Under the pieces are notes generated by a model. That model was not told the origin of the DNA. It did no database searches and saw only the letters and a program-made list of their open reading frames with translations. 64,000 nt of DNA, taken from positions 186,001 to 250,000 of the forward strand of contig CAJNDT010005768.1 in assembly GCA_905221615.1 (NCBI GenBank), read 5' to 3'. This DNA is from Symbiodinium sp. CCMP2592. Taxonomy: Eukaryota; Sar; Dinophyceae; Suessiales; Symbiodiniaceae. The translations under genes and the position numbers were made by a program. Below are positions 53,500 to 64,000 of this stretch, piece by piece (within the stretch, counting starts at the first letter, position 1; every line of letters begins with the position of its first letter).

Positions 53500-56400
53500 G
53501 GATACTCACATCCATATCTACTTTTGACAAGTCACTGTAACACCACTGATGATCACAAGGCACACACATGTCCCAGCATTTAGCTGCGAATGCGCGCCCA
53601 AAATCACTCCAATGAGGACAAGGCCAAGACCTGACTCACGATCTTCAACATGTCCGAAACGCTTCAAACATCTGTGGTCAAGGCAGCAGCGATGCGCTTG
53701 ATAGCCCAAGGAGCCCATTGTCGAAGCTGTAGCCAATGCTCCAATGTAGGAGTCTGCTCGGTGTTGGTATCGACTTCCCATTCGAAGAACGGTCTGCAGA
53801 AGCATGCAGCAGTCAAAATCCAGCTCTCGCAACGTGCTGTATTCTTCCGGCATGTCGATGGACTGAGCTGTGAAAGAAAGCTTCTGATCTTCTAATCGTA
53901 ATCGGCACTCGCCATTGACAGGCAGACACACGGTAAGGGGGCCTCGAAGCAGGCAAGCACCGCCCGCACGTTCGCTTCCGCTGTCGGGCCCGAAAGCTGC
54001 ACCTGTGCGGGACTTTTCATCTTCTGTAAGCGTCAAGTTTCGTATGCAAGTTTGCAGCGACTGCACTGTACAATGCCAAACGTGTCAGCTGATGTATCGG
54101 TTGAGGAGTGGTATACAGAACCGCTTACTCGTCAGTTTGTCCATGAGCATTTGACGCGAAGAACCCCAGGGCAGCGGAACACGCCTGAGGCAAGTTGGGA
54201 TACAGGCAGGGAAGGCGCCGAGCCAGTTGTTGCACCGAATCCATCACCATCTGCATGCGCCGATAGTGAATAATTGCAATGACCTCCGTCTACAGTGTGC
54301 AAAGGACCCCTTCGCCACAGGATGTTGCAAGCCCCCGGCTGCAAAAACAGACGACACGGCGCCGTGCGAGTAGGCAATAAAAGCGGCTTGTGCAACGCAG
54401 TAGGAAACCTCAGCTACATTGCAACGTCACCGCTGCTGGCCCTAACTCACTTGGAAGTTGGACCAGTTGAGGGGCGACGTAGCTATGCCTTCCAAAGCCC
54501 GCTGCAAGAATATCTCCAGCATTGACTTCGTCACCTAGCTCACCTCAGCTGGCTGTGCCACGGCTGCCAAGCAGGCCACTCCACAAGTCTGCGTAGTTGG
54601 ATTTTGCTTCATGAAATCTGCTAAGGGGCTGGTGCACTTCACACAGCGCCAAGCAATCGGGAAAATGGCTGGAAAGAGCGCAAACAAACCTGGCCGCTCT
54701 GAGAGCTCGAGAAAGCTCGCATTGCAACTGCATTGCTATTGCCGGCTCGCCCCCTTTTCTGGCCTACAGAAATGAATTTCTGGCTCTCCGCGACTTCGTC
54801 AGCAGTGCGACGGTACAAGGTGTACAGGAGCTGATGAGCACCTTGTCACGGTAACGTGTGTCATGTCTCACACGTCTTCCTTCAAGCGTAAGCAACACAG
54901 CTCTGATCTCCGCCCAAGGACTGATCCGTCGAAGGCCCCGGGAGAAGCTCACGCTGGTCTCTCTTGAGAGGACCTTCGGACCACAGGGCAAAGACACAAA
55001 CAGTCAGGAGGCCCAGGCTTTATGTTTTTTTGCCGAGAGGCACGTGTGAGATTGGGGCACAAGGATGAGCTTTTAAGCTCTGAGTTGGTGCAGTGGCCTT
55101 CCAGCATCCTTGGAGACAGCCGCATAGAACAGGAATGCGGCTTTGCAGAATCATGTGGATCAATCCCCTACCCCAGTTGGCCATCTTCTCGCAGGGGTAC
55201 CCTCCCTGGATTGAGCGTACTCCAACAAGTGGATACGACGGGAAAGCAATGCATCGGTTAAGCGGTTGATAGTCTGATTAGCTTAGTGTTACGTACCCCG
55301 AAAAACTGGCAATCCTGCTCGGCAAGGACTTCCCCCCCTAAGTGCCATGAAGCGTCTGCTCCCAGACCTGCCAACATCTCCAACTACTCACATCCTGCCT
55401 CTGCTGTCGCTGGAGTGGATTGGCAGCTCGCAAACTACACAGCTGAACCATTGCCGACGCATGAAAGCAAATGCTGATTATCGTTTGCAACGGGGCTGCA
55501 CATCGTGCTCGAAGAAAATCTCATGCAGATCAGCACCTGCACGAGGTGTGCTTTTGGAGTTAAATGAGTCAACATCGGTCCAAAGGAGCAAGAAAATCAA
55601 GAAGATGGACGCAAATTGCAACGAGCAGTGGAAGGGAGTCGTCAAATATAGTAGATCTTTGTCTGCTGCTGTGCACTTAAGGTATCCGATCCTAACATGC
55701 GCAGGAAATTGCTTCCACTGGCGCCTTGATACTTGCAAGCCTTGTCAATCTCTGCCACTAGGATTTCATCTGGCACTGGTAGCCACGTGGAGATGAGCTG
55801 CATTTGCTTGCTCCATCTCAGCAGGCGCTGTTCTGCCGTGCTACGACTGAAGCACTGCATTCGCCAACAGAGGCTCAGCAGCAGTGCTGTCACTGACAAT
55901 GTAATCCTTGCTGAACTCGAAACCCTTTTTTGAGCCACGTCGCTTGGCGGCAATTTGTCTGGGAGCACCCAGCCAGAGTGAGTACTCCTCCGGGGAGAGA
56001 CCGCTGTATTTCCTTTGTTGTGACTCTGCGCATGCGAGCTACCAGAAAGATCGGGGATCCGACTGTGGCTGTCAGAGCTAGCATCCTTTGGTCGATACTT
56101 TGCTGTACACTGCAGCAGAGGTGCAACGCGATCATGGATCGATGTGTGAACATAGCCAAGCACGGCACAATCACGATCTCAGCAATGCCAATGTCATTCC
56201 GCTCGAACTCCTCGTAGAAGAGTGCCTCGGATTCGACAAAAGATGAACGCCTGCCATCAGCTGGGACCGGAAGCTGACCTGCTGCCTGGTCGCAAAGAGC
56301 ATCGCGTTGGCGTAGACGATTAGTGGAACTATTGTCCAGTAGAGCGTCACGAGATTTGGACAAGGCCACGTCTGCGTGTTGGAAAGTAATGCCCTCTTGC

Positions 56401-59400
56401 CCAGCAACAAATAGAACGGAATGCCTCGACACCGAGCGGAGTGGAGGCGTGCAAACAGCTGCCGATGGAGGCTACCGGACAACATCAGCACTGACAAACT
56501 GAATTCAAGCTCCCCCGCCCTGTAAAAGTGTGAAACTAGTCACCAAAGCGTGAGATGAACATTTTGAGTCTTTTGTCGAGAGACAGAATGGTGACAGCAA
56601 GTGAAGCAGCAACTGCTCTCGGAACACGGGAATGTTGAAGCATTCCGCAGTGGTCTGGTTCATTAGAACATCTGGCAGGCCGTCTTTGTCTTCGTCCACT
56701 CGGAAGGTCGACTCGTCGCTCATGTCGCCTCAGCTTCAGGTCCGGCAGAGATAGCAAAGCCGTACAGCCAAATACGCTTTCACTCTGCAGGATCTGCAGG
56801 CATGTTGCTGGAGTGATCACCATCGTGATCGCAGAATGGGGTGTACCTTTGAAGCCACTCGCGCTAAGCCCTCACACATATCAAAGGCAAAGGCTGGCAG
56901 CTAGAAACAGGCCACTGTCGCTACAGCGTCCCCGTCTCGTTTTATGAAATTCCTTGAATAAATGCACGCATGAGCTTATGACCAAGGGCCTGTGGTCAGA
57001 TTTCCATACCAGGCTCGATCACCATTGGCCAACATGACACAACACAGGCCCAGCTGCGCAGCGGTCTGTACTTGCCGGTTTGACATCTTCTCCTGCAAAT
57101 CGTAGGGATACGAGGATGGCCCACCTGGTGTGTTGAGGACATCCATGGCTTCCGCTTACATCTCCGGTTGACTGGTTGACGAGGCCTGACTTGATTAGAG
57201 GCCTCCTCGAATCGCAGCTCCTATAGGTAGGTGCCTTAGTCATGATTGATCATGATTCCGATGTGGGAGGCATACCTGCGTACGCTTAAAAGCACTAAGA
57301 TGTTTGTATCACACCTTCTTGCTTTGCCCAAACAGCATGCCGTGCCATGGCTGGAGGCCAAAGAGCCGCGGGGACCGCCAGCTGTTTCAATCAAGGACCA
57401 TGGCAGGGTCTAAGGTTCCGAAAGTTCAGCCAGGTCAGCCGCAAACAGCGAATCTTTCCAAAGCATGCTCCTGGCCTCTTCGTTATGAAATTCTGAGGCT
57501 GCAAACCCCTCCTGCCCATCAGGATTCAGCATCTGGGCTGTTTCATGTCTCACCTAACTCAACCCACATGCCCCAGCCTGTCCCCAATCCTCAGATCGGG
57601 ATGATCTGTCACACAGACGCTACACGGCCAAGTAGAGGGAATGACTGCCATTCGTGCAGTTGGGGCACCAGGGACACAACGCGGATACTGCCACCTGCTT
57701 CTGCATGGTGGCCCTGTCGCCTAGCATCAGTTGGACACGACGATCCTTGTTGCAGACAGCGAATCTCTGAAAAAACTCGTTTCGCCTGTCGAGCTCCTTT
57801 AGCGACTCCTGCCGAGAGGATGCTTCAATTCTCCATGGATTCGATCTTGGCATCCATGATAATGTAAAACGGGTGCGGTAATCACTAGTAATATCCTATC
57901 CCAGCGTCAAAGAGATGCAGGCAGCGGCCTCCAGCACTGGAATAATCTTGGCTTGATCTGTGCAGGTCACCTGCGCTCCAAGCCTGCGCAAAAGCGATTG
58001 ATGTCTGTCCGCCGCGGAGGTTGTGCATCGCCCACTGTTTCTAGATCGTCTGCTCTCACCGCAGCTGTCAGCCCAACTCGCATACTCCACACAGGCTTGA
58101 AGTCAAGTTTATAGACTGATGATGTTGACAGCTTAATTCGTCCTCATCCTCCTCTACAGTCTCAGCTTCTTGACGGTTTGTCTACCGAACATTTGCCAGT
58201 GTCTCTGCGCTGTGAGCTGTGTCAATTCTAGCGAAGCCGTCTCAGTCTCATGTCATAGCTTGTCTTCGTTCAACTCCCAAAGCTTCATGTCTGGCCTGAA
58301 ATTGCAGCTGTTCGTGTTTGGCTACTCTTGAGGACACTGCTCCAAGGCACAAATAAAGCTTCTTTCCTCGCTCCGTAGACTGGGAGCGTACGGGAAGAGC
58401 CGGTGTGAGCTGCCGATGAACCACAGAAGTTGAGCCGACATGCACCTACTTGTACCTGTCAAGCATTGGTGATAGTCAGGAGCACCAAGCACGCGCAACT
58501 CCGGCACCAGCAGTGAAAACAATAACCTGCATTGCATTTTGTTGCATTAATTAAATCGAATTGTGCAGGGTTGATCACTTCAGCTGGCAATCGAATCTCG
58601 ACCATCTCAACTTGCTCGCGATGGTCGCTGACCTAAGTTTGGACTCACGATTGCGCATACGGCCTCCCACTCAATACAGCTTTCCTACTTCGTAACACAT
58701 ACATTTGTACTGAATCTTGGGGTGGCCTGTCAGCACGTGCATCAGCTCCGTCATGGCTGCACACTATCTTCGCAAGCATCTGCGGAGGCCTCCGGATGTT
58801 CACACGTCGGTCGAGTTCTGCGCAGTTGTGTCAAGCAGTCGCCTGGTTGACTTCTGGGCTGCGAGGTGAGCCAACCAGGGTGGCGCGCAGATCTCCGACA
58901 GCCTCCAGACAACTGCGATGCTGCATCTGACACCATGTGAGTCTCCTAATGCGAAGCCCCAATCCCTTCAAGCATCTTCGCGCCTTCTCAGGGGTCGCTG
59001 GCATCCCGCCAGTGCTCGGCCTTTCAAAGCAGTCCCGTTGCAGTGCACCCTGTGCATGCTGGGCAGGGGCCTGAAGACGCAGAGCTGCGAGCGTTGTTCC
59101 TCCCACTCCGTGTCGCGCCTCTGTCACGATTGAGTGCGTTCGAGACTAGGCAGGACTGTTGCCGATTCAATCGTGCAACTATGAACCGTGGTCATTTCTG
59201 AACAACAATGTTCTGCTTTCTGTGGCAAGAAACCGATATCTGACGCAGGTTAACAGCTGTCTGCCATTAATCGAGGCGCCCTAGCTTGGCAAAGGCAATG
59301 CACGGCAATGCGCAGCAATGTGCATCCAAGCATACATTACTGCATATCATGGCATTGCGCTGCTGGGGATGGGGGAGTGAAATTCGACTTTACGTTCATT

Positions 59401-60600
59401 TAAGTTCTGTGCCCGTGCCTGGCGAGTGCGACCGCACGTGCGCGCTGAGCTCTCTCCTGGGGCAAAGATCCCAAAGCGGTTGCAGCGGGCCGCAAACAGG
59501 GGGAGCGTGAAGGACTGCCGTTTAAGCTGAGCTTGTCCTCCGGCGACTCCGCAGCTGCAATCCAGGCATCAGCTTCGACTCCCTCTGGAATTGACATGAC
59601 CTGCACTGGAGCTCCTAAATCAGCTTGAACAGCTGGCATGCCTGGCCTGCTGTTCGGGCTTTCGGACAGGCCCTGGAACTGGCGTCTCTCGTGCAGAGTC
59701 CTTGACCGGAAAGGGATTCGCCTCGGATAGAGCTCAGGTGTCTTTGATTCTTCGCGGAGCATAGCTCTTCACTCTTTTCCGGTCTGCAGATGAGACTCCA
59801 GAAGCAAGGCGGCGAAGCGATGCTCGAGATGGCGCTCAATGGCTGCCTGGAGGGGACAAGAAAGCTGGCAGCAATCCGTTGCCCTATCGGCAGCTCGGCA
59901 GGAGGTCTCGCAGAACCAGAGCACCTGCTCTCGCGGGTTGGGATGCTTCTTCAGGTACACGCGCGAGTCGGCTCCTAGCTGGCATCAACATGAGATTGAT
60001 GACATGAATCGGACAACATCGCGGCGAAGGAAATTACAGTGAAGGTAGGGTACGTTACGGCGAATATGCTGCTGTGTGCTGCTTACGTTCGCAGTTGGAC
60101 TGGTTGCTTCCGTCTGCAAAGCAGCCGGAAAAACAAAGCCGACAGCTTCCAGTCTCATACTTGTTACACGCAAGTCCTGCTGCCGTGCTCATGGAGTCGC
60201 GCTGCTCAGTGCCTTCAAGGCATAGCTTGGATTGCAGCGCCGACAAAGAGAAACGACCGGGGTGCTTGCCATGCCAGGAAGTGCTTCGAACTCTCGCTCC
60301 GCGAAATGAAGTGTGAAGCTCTGGCGCCTTGGCTTACGCAGAGGCAGAGACACGGAGCCCGTTGAGCGCGCTCGGGGCGTAGCAATGGGTGTTGTCAGGA
60401 TGCGCTCGGTGCAACGCTCGGCAATGTTGCCACCGAGCAGGGCCTGAGGTTGAGAGCAGCAAAGCAGCAAGCCTCCAAATGCCTCTAGACTCCAGGTCAC
60501 CTCTTCGTCTCAAGACCCACCCCGCTGCTCTCGCACGAAGCCTCCTTGTACTTGCGGCGATTGCGGCGCAACTGCTTCCTGAGCTGAGAGAAAAAGGATT
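53500..60600. other. Unassigned region with scattered exon-like pieces
   Basis: Several - strand frames have protein-like stretches but no family match: ALRAARFVCALSSHFPDCLA (about 54715-54660), SFVESEALFYEEFERNDIGI (about 56245-56180), ARHGVGGTTLAALRLQAPAQ (about 59120-59060) and APVQVMSIPEGVEADAWIAA (about 59610-59555). They suit one or more intron-rich genes in the same direction as the neighbours. I cannot name them. Confidence 0.3.
56505..56723 (-). CDS. Exon-like segment with calcium-loop motif
   Basis: From an ATG the frame reads MSDESTFRVDEDKDGLPDVL. DEDKDGLPD resembles the Asp-rich calcium loop of EF-hands or thrombospondin type 3 repeats. It is a single occurrence, with no second loop nearby. 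It may be the start of an exon in the unassigned - strand region. Confidence 0.3.
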   Translation of the reverse strand: MSDESTFRVDEDKDGLPDVLMNQTTAECFNIPVFREQLLLHLLSPFCLSTKDSKCSSHALVTSFTLLQGGGA

Positions 60601-60608
60601 CATCGGCT

Positions 60609-60630
60609 CCCTTGGGCCCAAGCCCAAGGG
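60609..60630. repeat. Perfect 9-bp-arm hairpin
   Basis: CCCTTGGGC (60609-60617), loop CCAA, GCCCAAGGG (60622-60630). It lies within a stretch open on both strands. Confidence 0.5.
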
Positions 60631-60655
60631 CCCAGGCGGCCTTGCCTGCCTTGCC

Positions 60656-60889
60656 TTAGGCCGGAGCCTCAAGGCGCGCCTCTCCTCGGCTGCCTTCAAG
60701 CATTCCCTGTCCTGTCGCTGCGGCTGCGAGCAGCTGTGCGAGCTGCGACTCCCGAAAAGCAAGGCTGAAAGCTCGGTCTTCGGTGCTCAGTTGATCTTTG
60801 GAGAGGCTCCGAGGACGCGAGAGATGTGAGAGCCTCGTCGAGGCGGCGTCAGACTTTTTTTGATTCTGTAGTTGTGTGCTGATACACAT
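60656..60889 (-). CDS. Unidentified helical exon-like segment
   Basis: The - strand reads STRLSHLSRPRSLSKDQLST then EDRAFSLAFRESQLAQLLAA, strongly helical with protein-like composition. No family recognised. Confidence 0.3.
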   Translation of the reverse strand: MCISTQLQNQKKSDAASTRLSHLSRPRSLSKDQLSTEDRAFSLAFRESQLAQLLAAAATGQGMLEGSRGEARLEAPA

Positions 60890-61769
60890 TTCGTGGCTGC
60901 TTTTCGCCTGGAGTCACGGCTGTAGTCCGAGCCAGTATGGGAACTGCCGGAAGCGGATCTCGCAGGAGAAGCGGCCTTTCAACTACAGAGATCGAGACAT
61001 CTGCAAGGCCACGTCTGCTTCAACATCTCTGATTTCATGCAGCATTCAACTGCTGACTTCAGCGCTGGCAACAAGCTCACTGCACCCCAAGACGAGGCTC
61101 TGGCCACACGCGGCGTGCCCGATCCAAAGGCGATCTTTCGCAGTGGCGAATCCAGGCGAGCCAACCTCGAACAGGCACAGCACCGAGATGATTCTCATCC
61201 CTGTCGAGCATCACGGGGTGCCGACGCCATGCGGTTCAAGTACTGATCCACAGCTTCCTGGCAAAATACGCTGAGCAGTTTTGGAGCTCGGGACCTCGGG
61301 TGCATGCGGCCAAAAAGCGCCTGCTCTTTGACTGGCATGCCACGTCCGGGAGTCATGGAACGTGAGAGCGAGTGCCTGTCCCGCACGTTGCAAAGCCGTT
61401 CTTTTGTCAAAGATGGTCGAGCCTGGTAGGAGTGTTCTGCGGCGTCCACTCTCGCGAGGACGAACAGCTGCGGGAGCGGGACCTGCCCACATCGCCATGC
61501 TGATTGATTGGAACGAGCGCAGTCCTGAGAGCTACTCATCATGAACCAACGGTGCGGCATCGCATACGACATAGCGGGCTGGATCGACAAAAACTCCAAC
61601 TGAAAAGGCGAAGGCGCTGAAGGGGTGGCTGGGAGCAAATGCCTGGAACGATCTTCAGTTCGGAGGTGTGGTCCTCGAGGCACCTTGTGATTAAAAGGCA
61701 TGCTTCTTACATTTCACCTAGCACATCGTTCCATGTGGTCAGGCGATGGGCAACTTTGGTTTGTCTGCC

Positions 61770-61985
61770 TCAGCCCACTTCTTTGACATCCAATCGGCTG
61801 CATGCGCTCCAGCCGTTCTGTGGCCAGAATCCTCTTCTGGCATCACCGGATGGTCGCAAAAGACTCCGCACATCATGCACATCTTTGAGGAACTTGGACA
61901 ATTGAGGAAAATTTTCATCGAATTGCAGAATTGCATGCAGAAAGCGATCATGGACAGAACCCTCTAATTGAACCCACTCGTTCAT
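61770..61985 (-). CDS. Unidentified exon-like segment
   Basis: The - strand frame reads NEWVQLEGSVHDRFLHAILQ then FDENFPQLSKFLKDVHDV, protein-like. The + strand over the same bases also has an ATG-started frame (from 61746) that looks acceptable, so the strand is not certain. The - direction agrees with the neighbours. No family recognised. Confidence 0.3.
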   Translation of the reverse strand: MNEWVQLEGSVHDRFLHAILQFDENFPQLSKFLKDVHDVRSLLRPSGDARRGFWPQNGWSACSRLDVKEVG

Positions 61986-62672
61986 GAATCGGACCACAGT
62001 AAACAGAAAGAATATGAATCTTACCACTATCAAATTACAAAGACGCCTTGTGCTGTTGTTGGACCACTAGAAAGCCCAGCTTCCAGGGAACCCCGAAACC
62101 GTCCACGCCTGTTCCTATATAATTGAATGAACTGGCTTCCAAGGCCCAAAGCCAAACCCCTGGAAAGATGTAAACTGTCCCGAATGCCAGACAACGACTG
62201 TTTCGAGTATGGCGCTCAAGCCATACCCGTGCAGACAAACATATTATCTTCCCCGGCCTTCTAACCGCGCCCCCCTTAAGTTGAAAAATGTTGTCGACTT
62301 TGCCAGCAAACTGCACAAAGCTCGCTTTCTGGAAGCGCGACGCAGGCGTGCAGCATTGTGCAGCGCTGATCATTGGGCGTCGCGACAGCTCTCCGAGCTG
62401 TGCCACTCAGCATAAGGTGCCGGAGTGGATGTGTTGGTTAAAGATTTCCGAAATGTTCACGGAGCTTCGCATTGATAAAAGCACTGTGCTCCACGGGTGG
62501 GAGCTCGAAAAGGAACATAACTTCCAATTCATTGGGTGCTCTCTCAGGCACCCAAAAGCCGGTCCTTGGGAGAGATGGCGGGAGTAAGCGGAAGCTTCAG
62601 CAGCTTGGTCTGCGAAGGGCTTTGGCCCAAAAACCTGAGCCGCAAGCGGATGGAAAGATTGGGAAAACGATA

Positions 62673-64000
62673 CTACGTTGCCGGCCACAGCAGACCGAGC
62701 AACTGCACACGGCCACTTGCCAAGTCGTAGATGCCACCATGAACTTCCAAATCGCCACTCTTTACCTGGCGAGCTCATGCCCGACTGCGACATGACTGTG
62801 GTCGATGCGACCCGCCATGGCCGGCCTTCTGACGAATCGGCTCACTGTGCCTGAGCGGCGGGGTTGCTAGCTTCGGATGCCACGGTCGGATGAAACATTC
62901 TAGCCAGCTTGCTGCAGCATGAAGTTCATGGTAGTGAAGACATTCAGCTTCACAGCATGCTGAGCGATCTCATCTTCTGTGGCCTGAGACTGAGACAAAA
63001 CCCGACCGACCGATGCAGCACCAAGAGCGCCTGGTTCAAACAGGCGCTCCCAGCCTCCTTTCCCAGTTCCATGGCTGCAGACTCCACCACGGAGCCGAGA
63101 CCCCTCAGCATGGCGTCCAAGGCATGGCCGTCCTTTGCGTCAGCAGACTACATGTCAGCTTCGGTCCAAAAGAAGGTCAAAAGCCAAGTCATCAGTCCTT
63201 CGCTGCATTGGCCTTTTGCGATTGGAGGAAGGCCCTCGTGGCACCCTTGATAGCGCCACAGTTCGTGTGCCCAAGCACGAAGATTAAGCGAGTGTTCAGC
63301 GGGCCGGTGCAGAATTCCAGGCTGCCGAGTACACTCCCCTCCGCATGCGTGCAGGTGTTGCCCGCATTGCGCAGCACGAAGAGGTCTCCAGGAAGAGCAT
63401 CGAAGATGGTCTCCAGCGGCACACGCGAATCAGAAGAGCTGACCACCGCAGCGTGGGGTGCCTGCCCAACACTGGCCAAAGCCTCGCGCATGCTCTTGTG
63501 CAGTTTGCCTGCGACCGGGGCACCTACTGCGAAGCGCTCGTTGCCATCCCTTAGCATGGCCAGGGCATCTTGTGGCAGCACAATGGCGCTTTTGGAGGTG
63601 CGCACGGTGCCGCTGGTGATTGAAGGTGGCACGCACCACTTGGAGGACAGCAACTCTTTCTGCTGAGGAGAGCGGCCGAGGAACTCCACCCGGCCTGTCT
63701 CCAAATGATAGATGCCACCTTGGATATCCAGATCGCCCTTGCGCACGAGTTCGCGTATTGGCTCGGAGAACTTTATGAGGAAGTTCATGGAGTTGAAGAC
63801 ATTCACCTTCACGGCGTGGGCCACAACATTGGCCTCCTGAGCGCTTGGACCTAAGTCCTCGCTCGCCCGCTTGGCGACACCTGCAAGGCCGTGCAACAAG
63901 CCCTCCAAAGCACTGCCTGGTGCCCGTTCCGTGGCGCCGGAGCGGTAGGTCCTAGTAGCCCCAGCCACGGCACCGCAATGCGTGTGTCCTAGCACCAGAA
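62673..64000 (-). CDS. Tandem-domain beta-carbonic anhydrase, 3' end (partial)
   Basis: Beta-carbonic anhydrases interconvert CO2 and bicarbonate at a Zn site (Cys, His, Cys). The frame runs off the right edge. It holds the end of one domain (LGHTHCGAVAGATR, later NVFNSMNFLIKFSEPIREL and GDLDIQGGIYHLETGRVEF) and then a full second domain (LRDGNERFAVG, AAVVSSSDSRVPLETIFDAL, LRNAGNTCTHAEGSVLGSLE, LGHTNCGAIKGATR). Small introns follow: 63197-63133 (GA donor, AAG|GAC repeated at both ends) and 63045-62984 (GC donor), giving DGHALDAMLRGLG, then ELGKEAGSATEDEIAQHAVK, collinear with the first domain. The last exon, 62765-62673, reads KSGDLEVHGGIYDLASGRVQ and ends at TAG. Between 62909 and 62765 the expected SEPIREL stretch is displaced (SEPIR readable at 62845-62831), so a micro-exon or damage there is unresolved. 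In domain two the first Zn-ligand Cys is replaced by Ser. Confidence 0.9.

Noticed and set aside
57304-57867. 187-codon + strand open frame
   Set aside because: No motif, Pro/Ser-rich, and opposite to neighbouring genes; could be chance in GC-leaning DNA.
61037-61246. Coding-like + strand frame with TADFSAGNKLTAPQDEALAT
   Set aside because: It is protein-like but against the strand trend, with no motif and no supporting exon; not reported as a gene.
1-64000. CRISPR arrays, rRNA genes, bacterial promoters or terminators
   Set aside because: None seen; the repeats present lack regular unique spacers, and the gene structure is eukaryotic.

Overview
The window looks like nuclear DNA of a dinoflagellate, most likely a symbiodiniacean. 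Evidence seen directly: relics of the dinoflagellate spliced leader (best copy 3446-3467, one inserted G away from the canonical leader); protein families broken into small exons joined by short (60-90 nt) introns with GC or GA donors and AG|G acceptors; same-strand gene blocks; no bacterial operon features. The standard code fits all genes read. Many exon limits below were found by reading conserved motifs in all frames and are approximate. The ends given for spans are the outermost motifs I could recognise, not proven gene ends.

Layout. 1-7.4 kb: a G-rich array of diverged long repeats with GA microsatellites and spliced-leader relics, without a convincing gene. 7.4-19.3 kb (+ strand): a SPRY-domain protein, then a scattered pentatricopeptide-repeat (PPR) gene whose pieces surround a cold-shock-domain gene and an intact plastid-type TspO/MBR gene. 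20.0-23.8 kb: tandem repeats that grade from GC-rich to AT-rich and run into a gene-free AT-rich block holding a perfect GC-rich palindrome. 24.9-64 kb (almost all - strand): REV1 (motifs spread from 34.45 to 26.0 kb, with a guanidinoacetate-methyltransferase-like gene inside one long intron), a CorA-type Mg2+ transporter with a small inverted-repeat transposon in it, a GMC oxidoreductase with an N-terminal Cys-rich repeat array, PrimPol, DNA polymerase eta, a METTL21-like methyltransferase, about 10 kb of unassigned exon-like pieces, and the 3' part of a multi-domain beta-carbonic anhydrase running off the right edge.

Two organisational points stand out. First, the left block is read rightward and the right block leftward, so both converge on the AT-rich zone at 20-24 kb, a convergent strand-switch region of the kind that marks chromatin-domain boundaries in symbiodiniaceans. 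Second, three enzymes of DNA damage tolerance (REV1, Pol eta, PrimPol) lie in the same unidirectional array within about 26 kb. Together they could insert opposite lesions (REV1, Pol eta) or reprime past them (PrimPol). Whether this grouping is conserved or accidental cannot be told from one window.
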